From Rhizoclosmatium globosum (Eukaryota; Chytridiomycota; Chytridiomycetes; Chytridiales; Chytriomycetaceae): a stretch of DNA of 64,000 nt. The DNA lies in NCBI GenBank assembly GCA_002104985.1, contig MCGO01000002.1:310001-374000 (forward strand), given 5' to 3'. Every line of letters begins with the position of its first letter. Position 1 is the first letter of the stretch. The position numbers were made by a program, and so were the translations under genes. Shown here piece by piece: positions 20,701-31,809 of this stretch. Under the pieces are notes generated by a model. The model ran no database searches. It worked only from the letters and a program-made list of their open reading frames with translations, and was not told the DNA's origin.

Positions 20701-22840
20701 TAGCGAAGGATTTGAAATGGTGAACATAGATACTTGGCTTCAAGTCATTCCACAGGTAATAAGTTGTTCACGATTGCATATTGCTGACGTAATACCTAGC
20801 TTATCGCTCGAATTCATGTCCAAAACCCTCACATTCGCAAGTTGTTGCATCAACTGTTGTTCAACTTGGGCAGAGCCCATCCTCAGGCACTAGTTTGGTC
20901 TTGACAGTTGCCTCCCAGTCTCAGAGTGAAAATAGGCGAACCGCGGCTGTCGGAATAATGGATCGATTGAAACTTCATTGCAACGCGCTGGTTGAACAAG
21001 TTCTCTTGGTCAGCCAGGAACTTCTTCGTGTGGCAGTACTATGGCCTGAAATGTGGTTTTCGGGAATCGAGGATGCCTCAAAATGCTATCACCAATTGAA
21101 TGACGTTCCAGGCATGTTCGACGTTCTGGAACCACTCCATCGAATGCTTGAGCAGGGCCCAGAAACGGAGAGAGAATCTGTCTTCTACGAAACATACAAC
21201 ACAGAATTGCGAGATGCATGGCAATGGTGTGAACGTTATAAACGAACAAAAAATGACAAAGATCTTAGAAATGCGTGGGAGTTTTATTATGCGGTATTTG
21301 CTTAGTTTTATATCGATTTGTCTCACCATCCAAACAGATCTTCCAAAAACTAGAAACTCAGCTTCAGCACCTCCGTAAGGTTGAACTAGCATCTGCATCA
21401 CCAAGGCTCCTGGCTGCCTCGAAGCTTGAGCTTGCAATTCCCGGAACCTATCAAAGTGGAACCGAAGTTGTCAAAATTGACTATTTCGTTCCCACTTTGG
21501 TCGTACTTACTTCCAAGCAGCGGCCGCGACGATTAACAATCCAAGGAAGTGATGGGAAAGAGTACAAGTTCTTGCTGAAGGGTCGCGAAGACCTGCGACA
21601 AGACGAACGCGTAATGCAGCTTTTTGGCCTCGTGAATACTTTGCTAGCTGCAGATCCTGAAACATTCAAGCGTCACTTGAATATTGAGCGATTTTCAGTC
21701 AGCCCTCTCTCTCCAAATGCAGGGCTTATTGGATGGCGACCAAACACTGACACTTTCAACAACTTAATTTCCGAATATCGCGAAAGCAGAAAAGTAATGC
21801 TTAACGTTGAGTATAAACTAATGGTGCAAGTAAGTTCATGGTCATAACCTTATTGTCAAGTTTATGGTTTTAGCAGATGTCAGCAAATTATGATACCCTA
21901 TGCTTATTACAAAAAGTCGAAGTTTTTGATTATGCGATTGGAAGTACGACGGGACAGGACTTGTTCAAAGTGCTTTGGTTGAAGAGTAAAACTGCGGAGG
22001 TGGGGATTAAATTCACTCCAGTGACAGAAACCTAAATGCTTGTTTAGATTTGGCTGGAGCGCAGAACCAATTACACTAGATCTCTTGCTGTCATGTCTAT
22101 GGCAGGATATATATTGGGTTTAGGAGATAGGCATCCATCCAATATCATGATGGAACGAAACACGGGAAAAGTTATTCATATTGATTTCGGTGATTGTTTC
22201 GAAGTGGCTATGCAACGGGAAAACTATCCAGAAAAGGTCCCATTTCGATTGACTCGTCTATTTATCAACGCGATGGGTGTCAGTGGGGTTGAGGGCAACT
22301 TTCGTATCACGTCAGAGCATGTTATGCGAGTGTTACGTGAAAACAAGGATAGTTTAATGGCTGTTCTGGAAGCTTTTGTGCACGATCCACTGATAAATTG
22401 GAGGCTATTGACCAACCCAAGTCCTATTCGTGGTACGCTTCATTATGTTTTTAGAATGTGACTAACACCTCACCACTATGTAGCAGATCAATCAAGGACA
22501 CCTTTGTCACCAATTAAAACCACAATTCCGTCCTTCAGCTTACGACAGCCCATTTCCTTGCATAACCGGGGCTATGAAAACGATCAGAATGTTGGAATGA
22601 ATGCAGAGGGTTTAAATACCCGGGCCGTGACTGTCATAAATCGCGTATCGAACAAGTTGACAGGAAAGGATTTTAAGACCCATGCGCCGTTGGATGTAGT
22701 ATCTCAAGTGGACCGTTTGATTTTGCAAGCTACTTCCTCTGAGAATTTATGTCAAGGGTGGGTTGGATGGGTAAGTGTTTTCTCCCTCAGTTTTCGTTAA
22801 ACCTACCTAACTTCCATTTCAATAGTGTGCTTTCTGGTGA
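14766..22840 (+). CDS. TOR: TOR-A: target-of-rapamycin kinase, upstream divergent copy
   Basis: The gene runs from ATG 14766 (MPTTTFADS) to TGA 22838. Layout: N-terminal HEAT repeats (14.8-18.7 kb), FAT (about 18.75-20.9 kb), FRB (about 20.99-21.35 kb), PI3K-like kinase (21.38-22.42 kb) and FATC ending CQGWVGWCAFW. Catalytic GLGDRHPSN and HIDFGD are intact. TOR forms TORC1/TORC2 and couples nutrients to growth. It matches TOR-B in order throughout but is more divergent, and it lacks at least eight introns present in TOR-B. FRB residues equivalent to human F2039, G2040 and D2102 are His, Gln and Glu. At least 15 single-base frame breaks are visible (e.g. 15530, 15988, 17216, 17560, 18417, 18551, 19022, 19840, 20897), all fitting a missing base. 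No nonsense substitution was noticed, so I do not call it a pseudogene. Confidence 0.85.
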
Positions 22841-22902
22841 GATAGTCTTGGAATAAAGAAATAAGTAATAGATGTAGAACACATTATTTTGAAGAAAATA
22901 GG

Positions 22903-25900
22903 ATGGTTGAGGCCCAGCGGCCAGAGACTCCCACCGCACAGCCGGCAAATCAACTACAAACCGCCAAAGGAAGCCAAAGTCAGCCTCAAAGTGTCACTAT
23001 TGAAGCGCGGTTTCAGGCAATTCGGTTGGCAAAGAATGAAAGCGAGAGGAGATCTTTTGCGAAAGACATTAGGGACCATGTAACGTTGATCTCGAAGCCA
23101 AATGTTTACTGTGACAGCTCGTAACTGAACTGCGGCCAGGTGTCAGCGTATGCGAGGGAAGTCTCAGGAGAGCCGTTTTCCAAATTCATGCAACAAGACG
23201 TCAACAAACGCATTTTCGAGCTCATTCATTCATCCGAAGTTAATCACAAGATGGCGGGAATTCTGATTATAGGTGAGGGGTTATTGCAGCGAAGCGTTAT
23301 TCAGGAGAGCAGTGGTCGATTGAAGACAAACTGGATTCAGCACGTAACTCGATGCCTTTCGTTGGAAAGTGAATCAGTTTGAAGCTGTGCTTTCTCAGCT
23401 TCTCATCATCTCATTCTGTCGTTCTTCAACGATAGCATCTTCCTTGATTCCCAACATCTCCTCAACATCGATCATCTAAACTTCATATGAATCTAGATTC
23501 TTTGATTGATTTTCAAGGAGAGGAGAACACTATCAAGATAACGCGATTCGCCAACTATTTGCGTATCGTTTTGCCCGGAAGTGATCCTCAAATCTCAATT
23601 CTTGCAGCCAAAGCCCTTGGTAACGTTCATGATATTTTTTTAAACAGTTTTAACAAGATTCGTAGGACGGCTGGCCCAACCAGGAGGAACTCTCACCGCT
23701 GAATTTGTAGAATTCGAAGTCAAGCGAGCGCTGGAATGGCTTCAAGGTAATGGCGTATTTTTGATATGATAATTTAATGATTCATTGTTGTGTGCAGAAG
23801 GAGAAAGGAACGAGAGTCGTCGCTATGCGGCTGTGCTGGTTTTAAAAGAGTTGTCACTGAGTTCTCCGACACTTATTTTCTCCTATGTACCACAAATATT
23901 GGACTTAGTTTGGACTGCGTTGCGAGATCCCAAGGTGCCTTCGACATTGCTGTAACCCTAATTTTTATTGACTCAATTTTCAAGGTCACTATTCGAGAAA
24001 GTGGCGCAGAAGTACTCAGTGCATGTTTGCAGCTTATGCAACAACGTGATAGTCATTTGCGGAGACAATGGTATCGGAAAATCTATGACGAAGCTGAACG
24101 CGGAATTCAAAAGACTCTTAATCCTGATCCTCTTCATGGATGTTTGTTGGTGTATCGAGAGCTGTTCGGTCATGCTGGAAAAGTACTCGACTTGATTACC
24201 TTTGAATTACTGACTATTCTTCGTTCAGTTCATGGACGCAAAGTATAATGAAACTTCAGAAGCCATTCTCCGGTTTCGAGACCATACGAATCCTTTGATT
24301 CGGCGAACTGTCATACACTTTTCCCGGTTTTGGCATCGTATAACACTCTGGTTTTCGTTACAAATCATTTAAATGTGTGTGTGGACTACCTTCTTGGAGA
24401 ATTACGTCGGGAAAGGGTTGCTGGAAGTGAAGTGAGCGGTGATCGTAGAGCTGGTAAGATTTCGAAGATAATGTATGGTTGCTCATTTGTTGTTCTTCAG
24501 CATTCTTGGCAATCGGCAGTATATCACTTGCGGTGCAATCAAATATTCTTCCGTACTTAGATGTTATATTTCGCGTTGTCAGGGAGTTTCTTATTCGGGC
24601 GTGAGTACTGTTGTGGAAATCTGTCGACATTTAATCCCGACTTTAGACGAAATCGACCAGATGCTGCCGTTTCCGTGTTTCAATGTATGAGTATGCTGGC
24701 TGTGGCTGTGGAAGATCAACTAGAATCTCGCGTACAAGGAGTCTTAAACTTGATGTTTGCATCTGGTCTTTCTGAACAACTCAAGCAAACCCTTTGCGAC
24801 ATTTCTGAGAAAATTCCCAAACTTCTTCCGGTCATTCAAGGTTTGACGCCTGATGATAGATTCTTTTTGACTAAAATTATCATCAGAACGGTTTCTCAAT
24901 ATGCTTTCAATGATCTTGTGCGGCGAACCATATCGACACCCTGGAGCACCTGGGAGGCTTTTGGCGGCTTCGTTCAAAGATATGCAAACTTCAGAAAATA
25001 AGAGCATTGATACCATTATTCTTGCGCTCAACTGTCTCGGAAGTTTCAATTTTAGTGGTAACTGTTCCCGTAAACCTTGCTGCCTGTTCTTATCGGTACG
25101 ATTTAGGATTGATGCTACAGGAATTGATTCGGTCATGTGCTGTTACCTATCTGGACGATGATCATCCAGGCGTTCGAAAAGCCGCCGCCGTTACCTGTTG
25201 CCAATTACTCGCCTGTGACCCTGTTAATTATCAAGTGAGCTTAATGTTGTATCCATCGATCGATATCCTAATTAAATTTAGACCAGTAACATGTCGATGA
25301 GAATTGTTGGAGAAGTTCTTGAGAAGCTATTAGTTGTTGGAATCACTGACGCTGGTATATAATGGTTTGAACTTTTACCCCTTCTTAACTTTCAAACAGA
25401 TCCAAGCATTCGACAAACTGTTATTTCATCTCTCGACGAGCGATTTGATCATCATCTTGCTCAAGCAGAAAATATCCGGTCGATTTTCTTGGCGATGAAC
25501 GACGAAGTGTTTGTCATTCGGGAACTCGCCATAACCATTATTGGACGTCTAACGCTTCATAATCCGGCCTATGTTATGCCTCCATTACGAAAAATACTGA
25601 TTCGATTGCTCACTGAACTGCAGTATTCCAATATTAGGTAAATCTCAAACAGACTATGCATAGAATCACTAAGGCACTTTGTGAAGCGTTCAAAAAGAAG
25701 AAAGCGCGAAGCTTCTTTGTGATCTGATTCTTCATCGCAAAGGCTTGTGAAACCATACGTGAACTCGATTATGAAAGTCCTTCTTCCGAAAACTCGGGAT
25801 TCGGGCTCCGGAGTTTCAGCCAAGTCCATTGCGGCAATTGGAGAACTTTCTCAAGTGGGATGTGAAGATATGCTTCCATATTTTGACGAAATTATGCCGA

Positions 25901-28900
25901 TCATCATAGAAACCTTGCAGGATCAAAGCAGTGCCGGAAAACGAGAAGCGGCTTTGAAAACATTGGGACAACTATGCAGCAATACGGGAACTGTTATAAC
26001 ACCATATATTACGTACTCTAATTTGTTGGATATTTTGATTGGTGTTCTCAAATCAGAGGAAAATGCTACAATACGATTGGAAACTGTGAAAGTACTCGGT
26101 ATTTTGGGCGCGTTGGATCCGTACAGACATAAGGTTAGATTTTCTTCTTATTTTCATTGTTGATCAAGCTTAATTTCTTCTTCAGCTGGTTTCTGCACCC
26201 GAAAGCTTGAGTGCTGCAGAAATGGAGTTACTTCCCAGTCCATCATCGGATGATTACTACCCAACAGTTGTTTTGAATGCCTTGACCAAAATTTTGAGAG
26301 ATAATTCTCTTGGTGGATATCATACAGCAGTTGTTCAGGCTGTCATGTACATGTTTGAGACTTTGGGATTGAAATTTGTGCCTTTCCTTTCTAAAGTATT
26401 ACCTTCACGTTTTCCATCCCGTTTGTATTAAGTGTTTACATCCAGATTATTCCATCCCTGCTCGGTATGATGCGAGTTTGTCCGCCAAATATGCTTGAAT
26501 TCCACTTCACAAAGCTGGCCGATCTTGTTATGATCGTAAAGCAACATATTCGAAATTACTTGCCTGATATTTTTAGCTTGTTGCATGAATTTTGGAGTCC
26601 TCTGTCGAATCTTCAAATTATGATTCTCTCGTTGATTGAAGCGATTGCGTCAGCACTTGATGCAGAATTCAAGACTTTCCTGCCAAATTTACTGCCCCAA
26701 ATCCTGCTTATATTTGAAATGGATTCTAGTGAAAGAAAGCTTTCTATTCAAAAGGCTCTTCATGCTTTCGTCACGTTTGGAGCTACTTTGGAAGAATACT
26801 TGTATTTGGTCATACCTGTGATCGTTAAACTGTTCGAACGACAAGATGTACCACTCAGCATTCGTAGATATGCTATTAAAGTTGCTGGTCAGTTATCCAA
26901 AAAGATGGATTTCGCAGACCACAGCGCCAAGATTATACATCCCTTGACAAGAATTCTTGGCAATCCTTCGCTGAAGGAGCTACATACAGAGGCTTTGAAC
27001 ACTATCGTTATATTTGCAAGACAAATGAAACAAGCATTTTCGTTGTTTGTGTTGCCCATTGGACAGGTTGGATTTCAGACTCAAACTTGCAACTAACCCG
27101 AATCCAGATTCTGGTCAAGCACAATATTAGCCACCCAACATATGAGGCCATCGCGCTTAAAATTCTGAAGAAGGAAATAATTCCACCGGAGCTGCTTATT
27201 GATAGTGAAGACCAGTGAGTTCATGCATTTCTTTGTGTTTTATTCTTATCTTCTATGTAGGGCAAATAAGTCGCTCGAAGATCAACCCACAGAAAGTACA
27301 ACCCAACGTGTTCCAGTAAATCAACCTCAACTCAAAAAGTCATGGGATACTTCGCAGCGATCAACAAAAGAAGATTGGGCTGAGTGGATGCGGCGATTCA
27401 GCGTTGAATTGTTGAAAGAATCTCCATCACACGCCCTTCGTTCTTGCGCATCACTGGCAGCTGTGTATAATCCCCTTGCTCGAGATCTTTTTAATGCTGG
27501 TTTCGTTTCATGTTGGAGCGAATTAGGCGAAGGTTTCAAAGATGATTTGGTTCAGGCATTGGAAACTGCCTTGACTGCCCCAAATATTTCGCCTGAAATC
27601 ACCCAAACTCTGTTGAATCTTGCAGAATTTATGGAACATGATGACAAGGCCTTACCAATCGACATTCGAACTTTGGGTCAATATGCAGGACGTTGTCATG
27701 CTTGGGCAAAAGCGCTTCATTACAAAGAACTTGAGTTTTTACAAGATCCAATTCCCAACACTGTTGAAAGTCTCATTAGTATCAATAATCAGTTACAACA
27801 GCCAGATTCTGCGATAGGAATCTTACGGGCAGCTCAGGAATCTCAGAGTAAGCACCCATCTGTTTTGGTTCTCATTAACACTTGACAGATATTGAATTGT
27901 TTCCAAACTGGTATGAAAAACTTAATCGGTGGGAAGACGCACTTGTCGGTTATGAACGAAAACAATCAGAAGATCCAACGTCGATTGAAGCTTTGTTTGG
28001 TCGAATGAGATGTCTTCAGAATCTTGGGGAGTGGGAAAGTCTGTCATTGATTTCACAAGAACACTTCTACTCCACGCGAGATGAGTCTGTAAGGCGAACA
28101 ATGGCACCCGTTGCCGCCGCCGCTGCATGGAGTTTAGGGCAATGGGGTTTTATGCAGGATTGTGTTGAATTGATTAAGGTTGATAGTCCTGATGGTGCTT
28201 TCTTCCGATCCATCTTGGCCTTGCATGAAGATCGCTTCCCGGAGGCAGTGCAGTTCATCGACAAAGCGAGAGAATTGCTGGATACTGAATTAATGGCACT
28301 AGTGGGGGAAAGTTACAACCGTGCATACCCGTGTGTATTTGTCTTTGTTTGTCGATTTATTTATCCTTCAAAAACAGAGTCATTGTTCGGATTCAAATGC
28401 TTGCAGAGCTAGACGAAATTATCAATTATAAGCAGCTTTATGAATTCCCTGAACGACAAGCATTGATACGGAAGACTTGGATGGCGAGGTATTAAGTCAT
28501 TGCTTGTAGCGCCTCTGTCAAGACTCAATTTTAAATCTAGATTGAAAGGATGTCAACAAACTGTTGACGTTTGGCAAAGAATATTGAGAGTTCGAGCACT
28601 TGTTATCTCTCCAATGGAAGATTCTGAGATGTGGATCAAGTTTGCCAACTTATGTCGAAAAAGTTCTAAACTCAGCTTGTCTTTCAAGACTCTGACTAAG
28701 CTCTTAAGCGTTGAGTCGAGCGATCTTGGTATTTTGGTAAGCTACATTGTTGACATCGAACAGACAAGCTGACAAATATTGAAGGATACATCGAATAATC
28801 CTCCTCATGTCATCTACGCTTGCTTGAAGCACGCATGGGCTTCTGGTGTGAGGGAAGTCAAAGACCACGCCTTCGATCAGCTTCGCCAATTTACAAAGAC

Positions 28901-31645
28901 CTTGGTGGATCGTTTGGGTGTCACCAGCTTGCAAGACATCACGAATCAAATCGAGACTCAAAAATCTGATGTAGAGCGACAGAAAATCATTAAGTTGTTA
29001 GCTCGATGTTATTTGAAGCTTGGCGAATGGCAAGAATCATTGGAAGAAGGCTTAAACGACGCTGTTATTCCAGAAATTCTGGAGTCGTTCCGAGCCGCAA
29101 CGCATTGTGATAAAACATGGTACAAGGCATGGCATAGCTGGGCTTTGGCGAATTTCGAATCATTATCATATTTTGAACGGATACACGAAGATATACAACC
29201 GCAAGTCCTAATATCGCACGTTGTGCCCTCCATACAAGGCATATAATAGTATTTCTTCAATGTTCGTATTAATCAGATATATAGGATTCTTTCAGTCTGT
29301 TGCATTGTCAAAAGGCAATTCCTTGCAAGATACTTTGCGTCTTTTGACGCTTTGGTTCAAATATGGGTATAATATTGATGTGAATATGGCGATCAGTGAA
29401 GGCTTTGGAAGTGTGACGATAGATACTTGGTTGCAAGTCATCCCTCAGGTTTGAAGTTGTATTTACAAAATTTTGACCTTACGTTCTTGCACCAGCTTAT
29501 TGCCCGTATTCATACCCCAAGCCAACACGTTCGTCGATTATTGCATCAGCTTTTGTCAGATGTCGGACGGTCTCATCCACAAGCCCTGGTGTGGTCACTG
29601 ACGGTTGCATCAAAGTCACAGAGCGTTACGCGAATGAACGCAGCCGTCTCTATAATGGATAAAATGAGAATTCACAGCGGCGTCCTCGTCGATCAAGTCT
29701 TGTTGGTCAGTCAGGAGCTGATCCGAGTTGCGATTTTGTGGCATGAGATGTGGCATGAAGGACTTGAAGAAGCTTCGAGATTGTATTTTGGAGAGCAAAA
29801 CATTGAGGGAATGTTCAATACACTGGAACCTTTACATCAGATGCTGGAAAGAGTACGTATCTGAAACGAATCATATGAGAACTAACTTCATTCTAGGGAC
29901 CTGAGACTCTACGAGAAATTTCGTTCAATCAAGCGTTTGGACGAGATTTGCAAGATGCTCTTGATTGGTGTAAAAAGTATAAGCGAACTCAAAATGTCAA
30001 CGATTTGAATCCTGCGTGGGATCTTTATTACCATGTACGTGTCATGCACTTGTACATTTCGTACTGTATTTCTAACTGTCATGTAGGTGTTCCGTCGAAT
30101 CAACAAGCAACTACCTCATTTGACCACGCTGGAGTTACAATATGTGTCGCCCAAACTTTTAGCCGCCAAAAATTTAGAGCTTGCTGTTCCAGGAACGTAC
30201 AAAAGTGGCGAACCGGTTGTTCGAATTGAATCCTTCTTCCCAATTCTGACGGTTATCACATCAAAACAAAGGCCAAGACGGCTATCCATCAAAGGAAATA
30301 ATGGAGTAGAGTTCCAATATCTTTTGAAAGGGCACGAAGATCTACGTCAAGATGAACGTGTTATGCAACTATTCGGTCTAGTGAATACTCTGTTGTCAGC
30401 CGATGCTGAAACTTTCAAGCGTCATCTGAATATTGAACAATTCTCAGTCATTCCCCTTTCTCCAAACTCAGGTCTGATCGGTTGGGTTCCCAACACAGAT
30501 ACTCTGCATGCCATTATCAAAGACTTCCGAGAAAGTCGGAAAATTTTGCTGAACGTCGAACATCGATTGATGTTGCAGGTAAGTCTTTTGTAAATTGAGA
30601 AATGAAAGTTTAAAGATTGTTTCCACAGATGGCTCCCGACTATGATAATCTGACATTGTTACAAAAAGTTGAAGTGTTTGAATATGCGCTCGCGAATACC
30701 ACAGGACAGGACTTGTTTAAAGTACTGTGGTTAAAAAGCAAGAATTCTGAAGTGTGGCTAGATCGAAGAACCAACTACACAAGGTCCCTTGCAGTAATGT
30801 CTATGGTAGGATATATATTAGGTTTGGGCGACAGACACCCATCCAACTTGATGCTGGAGAGGTTCACGGGGAAAGTTGTTCATATTGATTTTGGGGATTG
30901 TTTCGAGGTGGCTATGCATCGTGAAAAGTTCCCTGAACGAATCCCCTTCCGATTGACGCGAATGTTGGTGAATGCAATGGAAGTCAGTGGCATTGAAGGG
31001 AACTTCCGTATTACGTGTGAGCATGTTATGCGAGTATTGCGGGAGAATAAGGACAGCTTGATGGCTGTTTTGGAAGCGTTTGTACACGATCCACTCATCA
31101 ATTGGAGGCTTTTGACGAACCCAAGTCCTACAAAAGAAATTAAATCTCCTGTGAAGCAAATGGCGTTTAGTAAGTCATATTTTATTGTTTTCGAAAGACT
31201 GACTAGAGATAGTGGATTTGCCTCAAGACGACGAAATGAAGAAATACGCCACAAGCAAAAAGCATCATCATCGAACAAACGAAGTTGATTTGCCGATCGG
31301 TACGTGCTTATTTTCTGGATTCCAGGGTTTACTCAACCTCAAAGCAGAGGAAGACGTGAACAGACCTGAAGTGTTGAATGCCAAGGCCGTGACAGTTATT
31401 AACCGTGTCTCCAACAAACTTACTGGTTTGTTCCATATTTATAATGGCCTCTGTTAAAGCCTTGCTTTCATACAGGAAAAGATTTCAAAAATCAAGCACC
31501 ACTCGATGTGCCATCCCAAGTCCATCGTTTAATTCTGCAGGCAACGTCGATGGAAAATTTGTGTCAATGTTATATTGGTTGGGTAAGTCGACTTCCTCAC
31601 TTTAATTCCCTCGCTGACGGTAAATGTTAGTGCGCATTCTGGTGA
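22903..31645 (+). CDS. TOR: TOR-B: target-of-rapamycin kinase, downstream canonical copy
   Basis: The gene starts at ATG 22903 (MVEAQRPE), only 62 bp after the TOR-A stop, and ends with FATC CQCYIGWCAFW and TGA 31643. HEAT repeats occupy about 22.9-27.2 kb, FAT 27.3-29.6 kb, FRB 29.70-30.1 kb and the kinase domain 30.2-31.1 kb. FRB is very close to animal mTOR ([29 protein letters not shown]), so rapamycin-FKBP12 binding residues are kept. Kinase motifs GLGDRHPSN and [10 protein letters not shown] are intact, and the two FATC cysteines of the redox pair are present. It has more than 20 short introns, one of 225 nt (23271-23495) and one apparent GC-AG intron (29239-29284). Only two frame breaks are seen, near 24313 and 25740. 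This is likely the conventional rapamycin-sensitive TOR. Confidence 0.93.
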
Positions 31646-31809
31646 ATGTCGCTCGAAATCATGATTTACTTGAATAAACCTTAATATGTGTAGCATGTGA
31701 CATCCTGTGACTCTGAATGAGATGTCGGAGACCCCGACGCTCTCCCTGAACTCAACCCTATAAATTGGGAAAGCTGCCGCCACTGTCCATAAATTTTTCA
31801 ACGAACAAA

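Noticed and set aside
14766..22840. TOR-A as an ordinary pseudogene
   Set aside because: Some 15 frame breaks without any noticed nonsense substitution, intact catalytic motifs and clean splice sites do not fit neutral decay, in which substitutions should outnumber deletions.
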